Made by a program: the position numbers and the translations under genes. Under the pieces are notes generated by a model. It had not been told where the DNA came from, did not search any database, and worked only from the letters and a program-made list of their open reading frames with translations. A stretch of 64,000 bases of DNA from Flavobacterium sp. HJJ (lineage in GTDB: Bacteria; Bacteroidota; Bacteroidia; Flavobacteriales; Flavobacteriaceae): the NCBI RefSeq assembly GCF_015351475.1, contig NZ_JADKPR010000010.1, forward strand, positions 90,711 through 154,710, read 5' to 3'. Positions 38,119 to 45,333 of this stretch are shown piece by piece. How positions within the stretch are numbered: the stretch's first letter is position 1; the number at the start of each line of letters is the position of its first letter.

Positions 38119-39639
38119 TTATAATTTATAAGCAAATTTAATCAAAACATTAAACTGTTCATTCGTTATTTTAATAAATCCTCTTGGCATATTCAATATA
38201 TCAGGAATAATGCCTAATCTATTAAGATCATCTAAAGTTGGCTTAGGTGTTGGTAAAGAATGAGCATACAAGAAATTAATAACAAAAGGTCTATTATTTG
38301 GATATTTATCCCACCAATTTGTTTTTAAGTCCTCTCTTGAAATCATAGTTCGTCTATTACAAGCATTAAAAAAATCTTCAAAAAATTTGAAATTGTTTTG
38401 AACATTTTCAACAATGCAAATTGTTGTGATAGTACTAGAATATTTTTTTGGTGTTGTTTCCCCCATACGATATACAATCAATAAATCTCCCGATTTTAGA
38501 TTTCTATCTTGAGAATGTGAAATATATACTTTACTTATTCTATTCCTATGAGGTTCATTTTCTGTATATTTTCTAATATCTTCCCTAGTATTTATACTAT
38601 CTGGAAAAAGCTCTGTATGATATTGTGGTTCAATTTTAATTATGTATTTATCAGTTTTTCTAGATAAAAAAGGAAATGTAAGTTTTGGATTTTCTAAATT
38701 AATTGGTGTTTCTCTATTAAAAGATCTTACATAAACCTTTTCATCTCCATTTTTTGTTGTTTTTAATCCATGATAAAAAAATCCCCATTCTTCAAGCATT
38801 TCAATTAGCTGTTCTTGTTCTGGTCTTTTTGTAAAAAGAGTTACATAAATTTCTTTAACTTTAAATTGTATAGCATTATCAAAAATTGTTTTTAAAAATC
38901 TTTCTCCAATTTTATAACCATTGCCAGTAACTTTTAAAGTTCCTATTTTTAATCTTTTTTTAGGTTCAAAAACAGGATTTATATTAGAATAATTCTCCTT
39001 TTCATTTTCGATTTTAACAAAAAGAAAAGCTGTCAAATTGCCATCACTATAACATACATAACATGGTTCTTCGGATTTACTATTAAACCAATTATTGAAT
39101 TCATAATAATCAAGTCTAAAACTATCAAAAAATTCATCCTTGATATTAACTTCTGCAAAATCTACTTTTTTAACCGCTAATACTTTATAATCAACAAGCT
39201 CTGGATTTTCAGAAATTACCTTTTCTAAGAAATTTTGAATTTTAAAAACTTTATCTTCTATTCCTAAAAGCTTTGCTTTGGTGTGTATCTTTTTATCCTC
39301 GGAAATTAAAATATCGACTCTGCCTTCATAGACTTCATTTAAGATTTGAGTATCATTTATATCATTATCTTGATTGTCAATATTTTTGCTGACTTTAAGA
39401 ATCTCTTCACCTAATGGAGCTTGATGTTTAAGTAAATTGTAACTCTTAATTTTAATACTCATTGTATCAAGAGCATTCGGATCTTTATATCTTTCTAATT
39501 CTTCAACCGTTAAAGGATGAATATATTTTGAATGTTTAAGATTATCAATCCACTTGAAAAGCTGGCCAATTTCGGGCTTATATATTTTGTTTGCTTCTCT
39601 ATGAATAATGATATTGGTATCGAGTAAAATTTTCATCAT
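38119..39639 (-). CDS. PIN-GNAT-PUA-like three-domain fusion protein
   Basis: The 506-residue protein combines three parts. Residues 1-150 form a PIN nuclease-like domain with acidic positions Asp7 (ILLDTNIII), Glu46/47 (TVEELERY), Asp96 (NDTQIL) and Asp115 (ISEDKKI). Residues about 170-305 look like a GNAT acetyltransferase (TLKVTGNGYKIGERFLKTIFDNA as acetyl-CoA loop, then LEEWGFFYHG). Residues about 320-506 resemble an EVE/ASCH-type PUA-like fold (ISKVYISHSQDRNLKSGDLLIVYRMG). It overlaps the upstream P-loop gene by 1 nt. A toxin-like or RNA-processing role is plausible. Which domain is the effector is not known. The start could be either of two adjacent ATGs. Confidence 0.8.
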   Translation of the reverse strand: MMKILLDTNIIIHREANKIYKPEIGQLFKWIDNLKHSKYIHPLTVEELERYKDPNALDTMSIKIKSYNLLKHQAPLGEEILKVSKNIDNQDNDINDTQILNEVYEGRVDILISEDKKIHTKAKLLGIEDKVFKIQNFLEKVISENPELVDYKVLAVKKVDFAEVNIKDEFFDSFRLDYYEFNNWFNSKSEEPCYVCYSDGNLTAFLFVKIENEKENYSNINPVFEPKKRLKIGTLKVTGNGYKIGERFLKTIFDNAIQFKVKEIYVTLFTKRPEQEQLIEMLEEWGFFYHGLKTTKNGDEKVYVRSFNRETPINLENPKLTFPFLSRKTDKYIIKIEPQYHTELFPDSINTREDIRKYTENEPHRNRISKVYISHSQDRNLKSGDLLIVYRMGETTPKKYSSTITTICIVENVQNNFKFFEDFFNACNRRTMISREDLKTNWWDKYPNNRPFVINFLYAHSLPTPKPTLDDLNRLGIIPDILNMPRGFIKITNEQFNVLIKFAYKL

Positions 39640-40157
39640 TAAATAATTTCCATTAATTCATTATAATTTCCGTTTTTTATTTCGATGTAAGGAATTGAGT
39701 ATTTATTTGAAAGATATCTAGCATAATCTATCTCCATTTTCTGTAAATCATTCAAAATATTTACATTGTAAATTTTGTTATCTCTTGCTTCTAGCCTTTT
39801 AGCAATTTTTTCAACATCATCAATAACGATTACAATAATTTTTGGATTGATATAATCAAATGTTTCTTCATCAATTCTATGTGGAATCTCATTTGAATTT
39901 AGTAAACAGAAATGACCATCTAGAAGATATTTTTTGTCTTTTTTGATTAATTTTTTTAGACCTATTATTAATCTGTTTTGGGTGGAAGTAATATCTTTTA
40001 CGAGTTTATTATCACTCTCACTAATTTCTTCCCATTTTAATATTTGACTTGCAGTTAGATGTATTAAATCTGTTTTTAATACTATTTCATTACAAATAGT
40101 TCCTTTCCCGACACCGTGTATTCCTCCAACAAAAATTACATTTTTATTAAAATCCAT
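39639..40157 (-). CDS. P-loop nucleotide kinase-like ATPase, first gene of the PIN-GNAT cassette
   Basis: The 172-residue protein has Walker A FVGGIHGVGKGT (about residues 9-20), a kinase-like DGHFCLL segment (about 79-85), and VIVIDDVEKIAKRLEARDNK, where an arginine-rich LID-like stretch follows a Walker B-like strand. It resembles adenylate kinase-type or AAA_33 kinases, not helicases. Coupled by a 1-nt overlap to the PIN-GNAT gene, it may act as a nucleotide or RNA-end kinase, or a sensor. The specificity is unknown. Confidence 0.8.
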   Translation of the reverse strand: MDFNKNVIFVGGIHGVGKGTICNEIVLKTDLIHLTASQILKWEEISESDNKLVKDITSTQNRLIIGLKKLIKKDKKYLLDGHFCLLNSNEIPHRIDEETFDYINPKIIVIVIDDVEKIAKRLEARDNKIYNVNILNDLQKMEIDYARYLSNKYSIPYIEIKNGNYNELMEII

Positions 40158-40201
40158 GCTTCACCAAAATTTTACAGCCAATATAATGAAAAATATTACA
40201 A

Positions 40202-41548
40202 TTACATCTTCACACTCCCCACAATCCTCTTTAACAATCCATTAAAATCAAACTTGGCATCACCTGTCAATCCTAATCTCACAATTACCAAATCGCGTGA
40301 CGGAATAATAAATACCTTTTGCCCGTTAAAACCATTACAGGAATACATATCTCTTGGAGCATCTGGATAAAATCCATCGGCGTTGAGCCAAAAGTGCGCT
40401 CCGTATTTACCTTTTGAAGTGTTTGTAGGAGTCGAAACATACTTTGCCCAACTGGCATTAAATAATTGTTCGCCGTTCCAATTGCCTTTGTGCAAATAAA
40501 GCAAACCCAACTTAGACCAATCTCGCGTCGTCGCCCACGCATAGGACGAACCCACATAATTACCGGCCATATCGGTTTCAATCACCATCGAATGCATTCC
40601 GATTTTGTCAATCAATGCTGAATACCAAAAATCTAGATATTCCTGATGCGTTTTGAACTGTTTCCGCAAAATTCCCGACAGCAGATTCGTAGTTCCCGAA
40701 GAATAATTCCAATGCGTATTGGGTTTAAAAACGGCCGGTTTCAACAATTGTGAGCGCGACATATCTTCATCGTGAAAAAGCATTTCTGTAGCATCACAGA
40801 TTCTGTCATAATGCTCATCCCATTCCAAACCCGAATTCATGTGGAGTAAATCATTGGTTGTAATGTTCTTTCTATTGTCATTTTGCCATTCAGGAATTGG
40901 AGCCGGTTTGTAAATATCAAACCGACCCTGTTTTTGAAGTATTCCAAAAAGTGTTCCCGTAATACTCTTTGTCATTGACCAACCTAAAAGAATACTGTTT
41001 TTATTAAACCCAACAGCATATTTTTCGGCAATAATTTTGTCTTTATAGATTACCAGAACGGAACGAGTTCTTTTAGCAACTTCTTCATCGGCATCAAAGG
41101 CATTGGCGACAGCCTGATTCAATTTGGCATAATCCACATTGACAAAAATCGTGTCTTTGGGTTCTGCATCTCCATACGGAAAAGGAAGATTATTTTTAGA
41201 TTTCGCTCTTTTGGGAATTTCGTACGGCTTGGTAATATCAAAATTATCATCAATTAATGTAGCTCCTAAACCATTTCTAAAAATTGCTTTCCGCTTTTTT
41301 AATCCAAAAACAGTAGCCTCAGCAGTTGTTTCTGATTCATTTATTTCATTGGAAGCCCAACGGATAACGTCAAAATCATTATCACTTTTCTCGATGTTTT
41401 CCAGTGACCGATTGGCTATGAAATGACAGCTTGCAACGCTTTTGCCCGAAAATCCTGAAATTAATTCCAGCCTACGGTAAGTTGTAATGCCAAAATAAAT
41501 CAAAAACAAAAGAACCAAAGAGATGATTATTTTTAAATATTTTTTCAT
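40202..41548 (-). CDS. Serine hydrolase of the beta-lactamase/penicillin-binding family (class C-like)
   Basis: The 448-residue protein has an N-terminal membrane anchor or uncleaved signal (residues 5-22) and the class C-like motifs: Ser191-Met-Thr-Lys194 in GWSMTKSITGT, WNYSSGTTN as the YxN-type motif, and HFWLNADG near the C-terminus in place of KTG. The family includes esterases, peptidases and carboxypeptidase-like enzymes acting in the periplasm, usually not true beta-lactamases. It has its own -7 box and is not evidently linked to the neighbouring cassette or suf genes. Confidence 0.9.
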   Translation of the reverse strand: MKKYLKIIISLVLLFLIYFGITTYRRLELISGFSGKSVASCHFIANRSLENIEKSDNDFDVIRWASNEINESETTAEATVFGLKKRKAIFRNGLGATLIDDNFDITKPYEIPKRAKSKNNLPFPYGDAEPKDTIFVNVDYAKLNQAVANAFDADEEVAKRTRSVLVIYKDKIIAEKYAVGFNKNSILLGWSMTKSITGTLFGILQKQGRFDIYKPAPIPEWQNDNRKNITTNDLLHMNSGLEWDEHYDRICDATEMLFHDEDMSRSQLLKPAVFKPNTHWNYSSGTTNLLSGILRKQFKTHQEYLDFWYSALIDKIGMHSMVIETDMAGNYVGSSYAWATTRDWSKLGLLYLHKGNWNGEQLFNASWAKYVSTPTNTSKGKYGAHFWLNADGFYPDAPRDMYSCNGFNGQKVFIIPSRDLVIVRLGLTGDAKFDFNGLLKRIVGSVKM

Positions 41549-41588
41549 AACTGGAGATATTTATCCTAATTTAATAAAAAAAGGAACA

Positions 41589-41596
41589 CAAAAATA
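41589..41596 (-). promoter_or_regulatory. -7 box (TATTTTTG) of the serine hydrolase gene
   Basis: This TAnnTTTG match on the minus strand is 40 bp upstream of the ATG. Confidence 0.4.
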
Positions 41597-41700
41597 AAGA
41601 CTGATACATTCTGTTCGATTTTTCATCAATAACAATATTTTCTTCCGAAGCGATTTCACAATTATTCCTTATTGTTCCTAGAAAACTAAATCAATTGTGT

Positions 41701-41708
41701 TACTTTTG
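41701..41708 (+). promoter_or_regulatory. -7 box (TACTTTTG) of the sufS operon
   Basis: This TAnnTTTG match ends 26 bp before the sufS ATG. It shows that the sufS half of the SUF system has its own promoter, separate from sufABCD. Confidence 0.5.
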
Positions 41709-41734
41709 TATTTAGAAAAAATCTAAATAAACGC

Positions 41735-42949
41735 ATGTTAGATATTCAAAAAATAAGAGCCGACTTTCCTATTCTTTCTCAGAAAGTAAATGGAAAACCA
41801 CTAGTATATTTCGATAACGGAGCCACTTCGCAAAAACCGCAGGTGGTTATCGATGCGATTGCAAAGTATTATCAGGAAATAAATGCCAACATTCATAGAG
41901 GCGTTCATACATTGAGCCAATTGGCAACCGATGCTTATGAAATTTCACGCGGAAAAGTGAAAAATCATATTAATGCCAAATATGCCCACGAAGTGCTTTT
42001 CACTTCGGGAACTACTTTTGGCATCAACTTGGTCGCCAATGGATTTGCTTCAATTCTAAAACCGGGTGATGAAGTTATAGTTTCTTCATTGGAACATCAC
42101 AGCAATATTGTGCCTTGGCAGATGCTCTGTGAAAAAACCGGAGCGACGCTCAAAGTAATTCCGATGGATGAAAACGGCGAATTGATAATAGCCGAATACG
42201 ATAAATTACTTTCGCCAAAAACCAAGATCGTTACCGTAAATCATATTTCGAATGCGTTGGGAATCATCAATCCCATCAAGTATATAATTGACAAAGCACA
42301 CGAAGTTGGTTCAGCTGTTTTAATTGATGGAGCTCAGGCAGTTCCGCATTTAAAACCAGATGTTCAGGCTTTAGATTGTGATTTCTATGCTTTTTCGGGA
42401 CATAAAATGTGTGGTCCAACGGGAACAGGAATTTTATACGGAAAAGAAGTTTGGCTGAATAAATTACCTCCTTATCAAGGCGGTGGTGAAATGATCAAAG
42501 AGGTGACTTTCGAAAAAACAACCTATGCCGATCTGCCTCATAAGTTTGAAGCAGGAACTCCTCATATTGCAGGCGGAATCGTTCTAGGAACTGCTATTGA
42601 TTATATGAATGAAATTGGTTTTGAAAACATTCAAAAGCAGGAATTGGAATTGCTGGAATATGCCACAAAACGATTATCAGAAATTGATGATATTAGAATT
42701 TATGGTACTTCAGAAAACAAAACTTCGGTAATTTCGTTTAATATTGATGGTATTCATCCGTACGATATTGGAACGATAATTGACAAATTGGGTATTGCCG
42801 TAAGAACCGGTCACCATTGCGCCCAGCCCATTATGAATTTCTTTTGTATTCCAGGAACGATAAGAGCTTCGTTTTCTTTTTACAATACCAAAGAAGAAAT
42901 CGACGCATTAGTCGAAGCTGTGAAAAAAGCGCAAATGATGCTGTCATAA
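41735..42949 (+). CDS. sufS: Cysteine desulfurase SufS
   Basis: This 404-residue class V aminotransferase-fold enzyme has the PLP lysine at Lys224 (AFSGHKMCGPTGTG), the catalytic Cys362 (VRTGHHCAQP), SSLEHHSNIVPWQ and LIDGAQAVPH. It takes sulfur from cysteine as a persulfide and passes it to SufE. The RTGHHCAQ motif marks group II (SufS) enzymes. It leads a plus-strand cluster with a small exported protein, sufE, a GxxExxY ORF, sufT and DUF2480. Confidence 0.97.
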   Translation: MLDIQKIRADFPILSQKVNGKPLVYFDNGATSQKPQVVIDAIAKYYQEINANIHRGVHTLSQLATDAYEISRGKVKNHINAKYAHEVLFTSGTTFGINLVANGFASILKPGDEVIVSSLEHHSNIVPWQMLCEKTGATLKVIPMDENGELIIAEYDKLLSPKTKIVTVNHISNALGIINPIKYIIDKAHEVGSAVLIDGAQAVPHLKPDVQALDCDFYAFSGHKMCGPTGTGILYGKEVWLNKLPPYQGGGEMIKEVTFEKTTYADLPHKFEAGTPHIAGGIVLGTAIDYMNEIGFENIQKQELELLEYATKRLSEIDDIRIYGTSENKTSVISFNIDGIHPYDIGTIIDKLGIAVRTGHHCAQPIMNFFCIPGTIRASFSFYNTKEEIDALVEAVKKAQMMLS

Positions 42950-42961
42950 ATTTAGAAAATT

Positions 42962-43393
42962 ATGAAATTTATAACACTCTTGTTTTTGACAATAATCCTT
43001 GGTAACAACTGTCAGGGTCAAAAAAATGTAGATTTGGCTTCCGCCAAAGTCGAATACACGGCCAATTCAAGAGGTTTGTATAATAACATTACTGTGGAAA
43101 ACAAAACAGTTTCCGTGACGAAAACAAGAGACGGAAAACCAGTTTCAAATTCTCTGACAGAAACACAATGGAATACTTTGATAAATGAATTTCAAAAGGT
43201 GAATCTGGAAGAAATTCCAAATTTGAAAGCGCCCACTCAGAAACGATTTCATGACGGCGCAGCAATGGCAAATTTAAAGGTGACATACAAAGGAAAAACA
43301 TATGAAAGCCAGACTTTCGACAATGGTTTTCCTCCCGAAAAAATAAAGAACTTAGTAAATACAATACTATCCTTTTCAAAAAAAGAAGAATGA
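42962..43393 (+). CDS. Small exported protein of unknown function between sufS and sufE
   Basis: The 143-residue protein has an N-terminal signal (MKFITLLFLTIILG) with a Cys17 that might serve as a lipobox (GNNC, imperfect). The rest is a beta-rich domain with TETQWNTLINEFQKVNLEEIPNLKAP and a short amphipathic C-terminal helix. It overlaps sufE by 4 nt, so it is co-translated with Fe-S genes even though it leaves the cytoplasm. I do not recognise the family. Similar small secreted proteins are common next to suf genes only by chance. Confidence 0.75.
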   Translation: MKFITLLFLTIILGNNCQGQKNVDLASAKVEYTANSRGLYNNITVENKTVSVTKTRDGKPVSNSLTETQWNTLINEFQKVNLEEIPNLKAPTQKRFHDGAAMANLKVTYKGKTYESQTFDNGFPPEKIKNLVNTILSFSKKEE

Positions 43394-43812
43394 CAATAAA
43401 AGAAATACAAAACGATATCATAGATGAATTTTCAATGTTTGATGACTGGATGCAGCGCTATGAATACATCATTGAATTGGGAAAGAATCTTCCGTTAATT
43501 AAGGAGGAATTAAAAACAGACGAAAATCTGATTAAAGGGTGTCAATCCAAAGTTTGGCTTCAAGGTGAGCAAAAAGAGGACAAAATTGTCTTTACTGCCG
43601 ACAGCGATGCTATTTTGACCAAAGGAATAATCGCAATTTTGATTCGCGCTTTTTCAAACCAAAAAGCAATTGACATATTAAACGCCGATACCGATTTCAT
43701 TGATGAAATAGGTTTGAAAGAACATCTTTCGCCAACACGCGCCAATGGATTGGTTTCGATGATAAAAAATATTAAAATGTATGCTTTGGCATTTGATGCT
43801 AAAAAAGAATAA
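43390..43812 (+). CDS. sufE: Sulfur acceptor protein SufE
   Basis: The 140-residue protein contains the SufE active site LIKGCQSKVWL with Cys51, plus DDWMQRYEYIIELGKNLP and SPTRANGLVSMIKNIK. It accepts persulfide sulfur from SufS Cys362 and delivers it to SufBCD. It is of normal length and overlaps the small exported protein gene by 4 nt. Confidence 0.96.
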   Translation: MTIKEIQNDIIDEFSMFDDWMQRYEYIIELGKNLPLIKEELKTDENLIKGCQSKVWLQGEQKEDKIVFTADSDAILTKGIIAILIRAFSNQKAIDILNADTDFIDEIGLKEHLSPTRANGLVSMIKNIKMYALAFDAKKE

Positions 43813-43816
43813 TTTT

Positions 43817-44334
43817 AACATATAAGTCATATAAGTTAATTTAATAAAAATATGATTATAACTCGAAGTTCTCTAAAAGATTTAGTGTATCAGGTAAATG
43901 GCGCAGCGATTGAAGTTCATAAAAATTTAGGAGCTGGTCTTTTAGAAAACATTTATCATCAATGCCTTAAAAAAGAATTGGAATTAAGAAAAATAAGTTT
44001 TTCTTCTGAACTTCAAATTCCACTAGTTTATAAGGGACATGAATTAGAATCTAAGCTCCGATGCGATTTAGTTATAGAAAACACTCTTGTAGTAGAATTA
44101 AAATCGGTAACAGAAATAAATCCTATTTTTGAAGCACAATTACTTACTTATATGAACTTGTTAAAAATCCCAATGGGTTTATTAATTAATTTTAATGTGA
44201 AAAACATTTACTACGAAGGCCAAAAAACTTTAGTAAATGAATATTATAGAATGCTTGAAGATTAGAAAAAATTTAAATGACCTTATCTTGGTCTAAAAAA
44301 ATTAATAAAAAAAACTCATATGACTTATATGGTT
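43817..44334 (+). mobile_element. Hairpin-bracketed element carrying a GxxExxY ORF (sufE-sufT junction)
   Basis: CATATAAGTCATAT (43819-43832) is the exact reverse complement of ATATGACTTATATG (44318-44331), with partial pairing on either side. The left arm is two copies of a 9-nt word (CATATAAGT). Only the GxxExxY gene lies between. This is the third ORF-bearing hairpin in the suf region, with a different ORF type. Confidence 0.5.
43852..44265 (+). CDS. GxxExxY protein (PD-(D/E)XK superfamily-like)
   Basis: The 137-residue protein carries the naming motif G-x-x-E-x-x-Y within NLGAGLLENIYHQCL and a nuclease-like core ELESKLRCDLVIENTLVVELKSVTEI (D...E-x-K). The family is widespread in Bacteroidota and Verrucomicrobia, often in many copies, with no established function. 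Here it interrupts the sufE-sufT junction and is flanked by complementary 14-nt arms. Confidence 0.88.
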   Translation: MIITRSSLKDLVYQVNGAAIEVHKNLGAGLLENIYHQCLKKELELRKISFSSELQIPLVYKGHELESKLRCDLVIENTLVVELKSVTEINPIFEAQLLTYMNLLKIPMGLLINFNVKNIYYEGQKTLVNEYYRMLED

Positions 44335-44352
44335 TAAACAAAACAAAAAATT

Positions 44353-44676
44353 ATGACAGAAGAAATAAACACCGAAGAATTAGGAGAATCAATCGTAAAA
44401 AAATTAAAAACTATTTACGACCCAGAGATTCCAGTAGATATTTACGAATTGGGATTGATTTATGACGTAATGGTCAATACTGATTATGAAGTAAAAATAT
44501 TAATGACGCTTACTTCCCCAAACTGTCCTGTAGCGGAGAGTCTACCAAGAGAAGTTGAGGAAAAAATAAAATCAATCGAGCATATAAAAGATGCCGAAGT
44601 AGAAATCACTTTTGATCCGCCTTGGAGTAAAGATCTGATGAGCGAAGAAGCAAAATTAGAATTGGGAATGCTTTAA
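44353..44676 (+). CDS. SufT / MIP18-like DUF59 protein
   Basis: This 107-residue DUF59 protein has the motifs DPEIPVDIYELGLIYDV and TLTSPNCPVAESLP with the conserved Cys58. Stand-alone DUF59 proteins in suf operons (SufT) assist maturation of Fe-S proteins. It starts 19 bp after the right arm of the GxxExxY element. The symbol is withheld because the DUF59 family includes PaaD-like paralogues, though operon context favours SufT. Confidence 0.92.
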   Translation: MTEEINTEELGESIVKKLKTIYDPEIPVDIYELGLIYDVMVNTDYEVKILMTLTSPNCPVAESLPREVEEKIKSIEHIKDAEVEITFDPPWSKDLMSEEAKLELGML

Positions 44677-44680
44677 ATTA

Positions 44681-44743
44681 GTCATAAAGTCAAAAGTCTT
44701 AAAGTCTAAAAATTTAACTTTACGACTTTTGACTTAAGACTTT
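44681..44743 (+). repeat. Solo short-word hairpin between sufT and the DUF2480 gene
   Basis: AAGTCAAAAGTC (44687-44698) is the exact complement of 44724-44735, and both arms extend as GTC/GAC words spaced 7-8 nt. No ORF lies within. It uses nearly the same words as the sufC-sufD element. Confidence 0.65.
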
Positions 44744-44753
44744 CGAAATAATT

Positions 44754-45263
44754 ATGGAAGAAATAATCAATAAAGTAGCAAACAGTGTACTGGAAGTTTT
44801 CGATCTTGAAGACTATTATCCGGCAGGAAACCGTGTGCAGATCGATATTTCACAATGGCTTATTGATGGTTTTTTGTTAAAGGAAAAAGACTTTAGAGAA
44901 CAGCTTAATAATCAGGATTGGTCCAAATACCAAGACCAGTATGTTGCCGTTTCCTGTGGAACGGATGCGATTATTCCGCAATGGGCAATCATTTTAGTTA
45001 CGATGCATCTGGCTCCTTATGCTAAAAAAATTGTGAATGGTTATACAGAAGATTTAGACTCGGCTTTGTACGATGAATTGCTTTCTAAAATTGATTATTC
45101 TGTTTATAAAGATAAACCTGTTATTATAAAGGGCTGTTCCAGAAAACCTGTTCCTATGAGAGCTTATGTTTTGGCAGCGCAATACCTGCAGCCCTACGCC
45201 AGAAGTATTATGTATGGAGAAGCCTGCTCGGCGGTGCCATTGTACAAATCGGCAAAAAAATAA
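44754..45263 (+). CDS. DUF2480 family protein
   Basis: The 169-residue cytoplasmic protein has the DUF2480 pattern (LEDYYPAGNRVQIDISQWLIDGFLLKEKDFR, VAVSCGTDAIIPQWAIILVTMHLAPYA, VIIKGCSRKPVPMRAYVLAAQYLQPYARSIMYGEACSAVPLYK). The conserved Cys in SCGTDAI, KGCS and GEACS could bind metal or a cluster, which would fit the suf context, but the function is not established. It ends the plus-strand cluster at a strong terminator. Confidence 0.88.
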   Translation: MEEIINKVANSVLEVFDLEDYYPAGNRVQIDISQWLIDGFLLKEKDFREQLNNQDWSKYQDQYVAVSCGTDAIIPQWAIILVTMHLAPYAKKIVNGYTEDLDSALYDELLSKIDYSVYKDKPVIIKGCSRKPVPMRAYVLAAQYLQPYARSIMYGEACSAVPLYKSAKK

Positions 45264-45292
45264 CATTTTTTGAAACTGCTTTAAACAAAATG

Positions 45293-45333
45293 AAAAGACC
45301 TTTTAACAATTTTTTGCTAAAAGGTCTTTTTGT
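45293..45333. terminator. Bidirectional intrinsic terminator
   Basis: AAAAGACCTTTTA (45293-45305) is a perfect complement of TAAAAGGTCTTTT (45318-45330) with a T-run after. It lies between the convergent DUF2480 (+) and hflX (-) genes. Confidence 0.9.

Noticed and set aside
40202..41548. Antibiotic-resistance beta-lactamase
   Set aside because: Only the general serine-hydrolase fold and SxxK motif are present. KTG is replaced, and the family is mostly esterase or peptidase-like.
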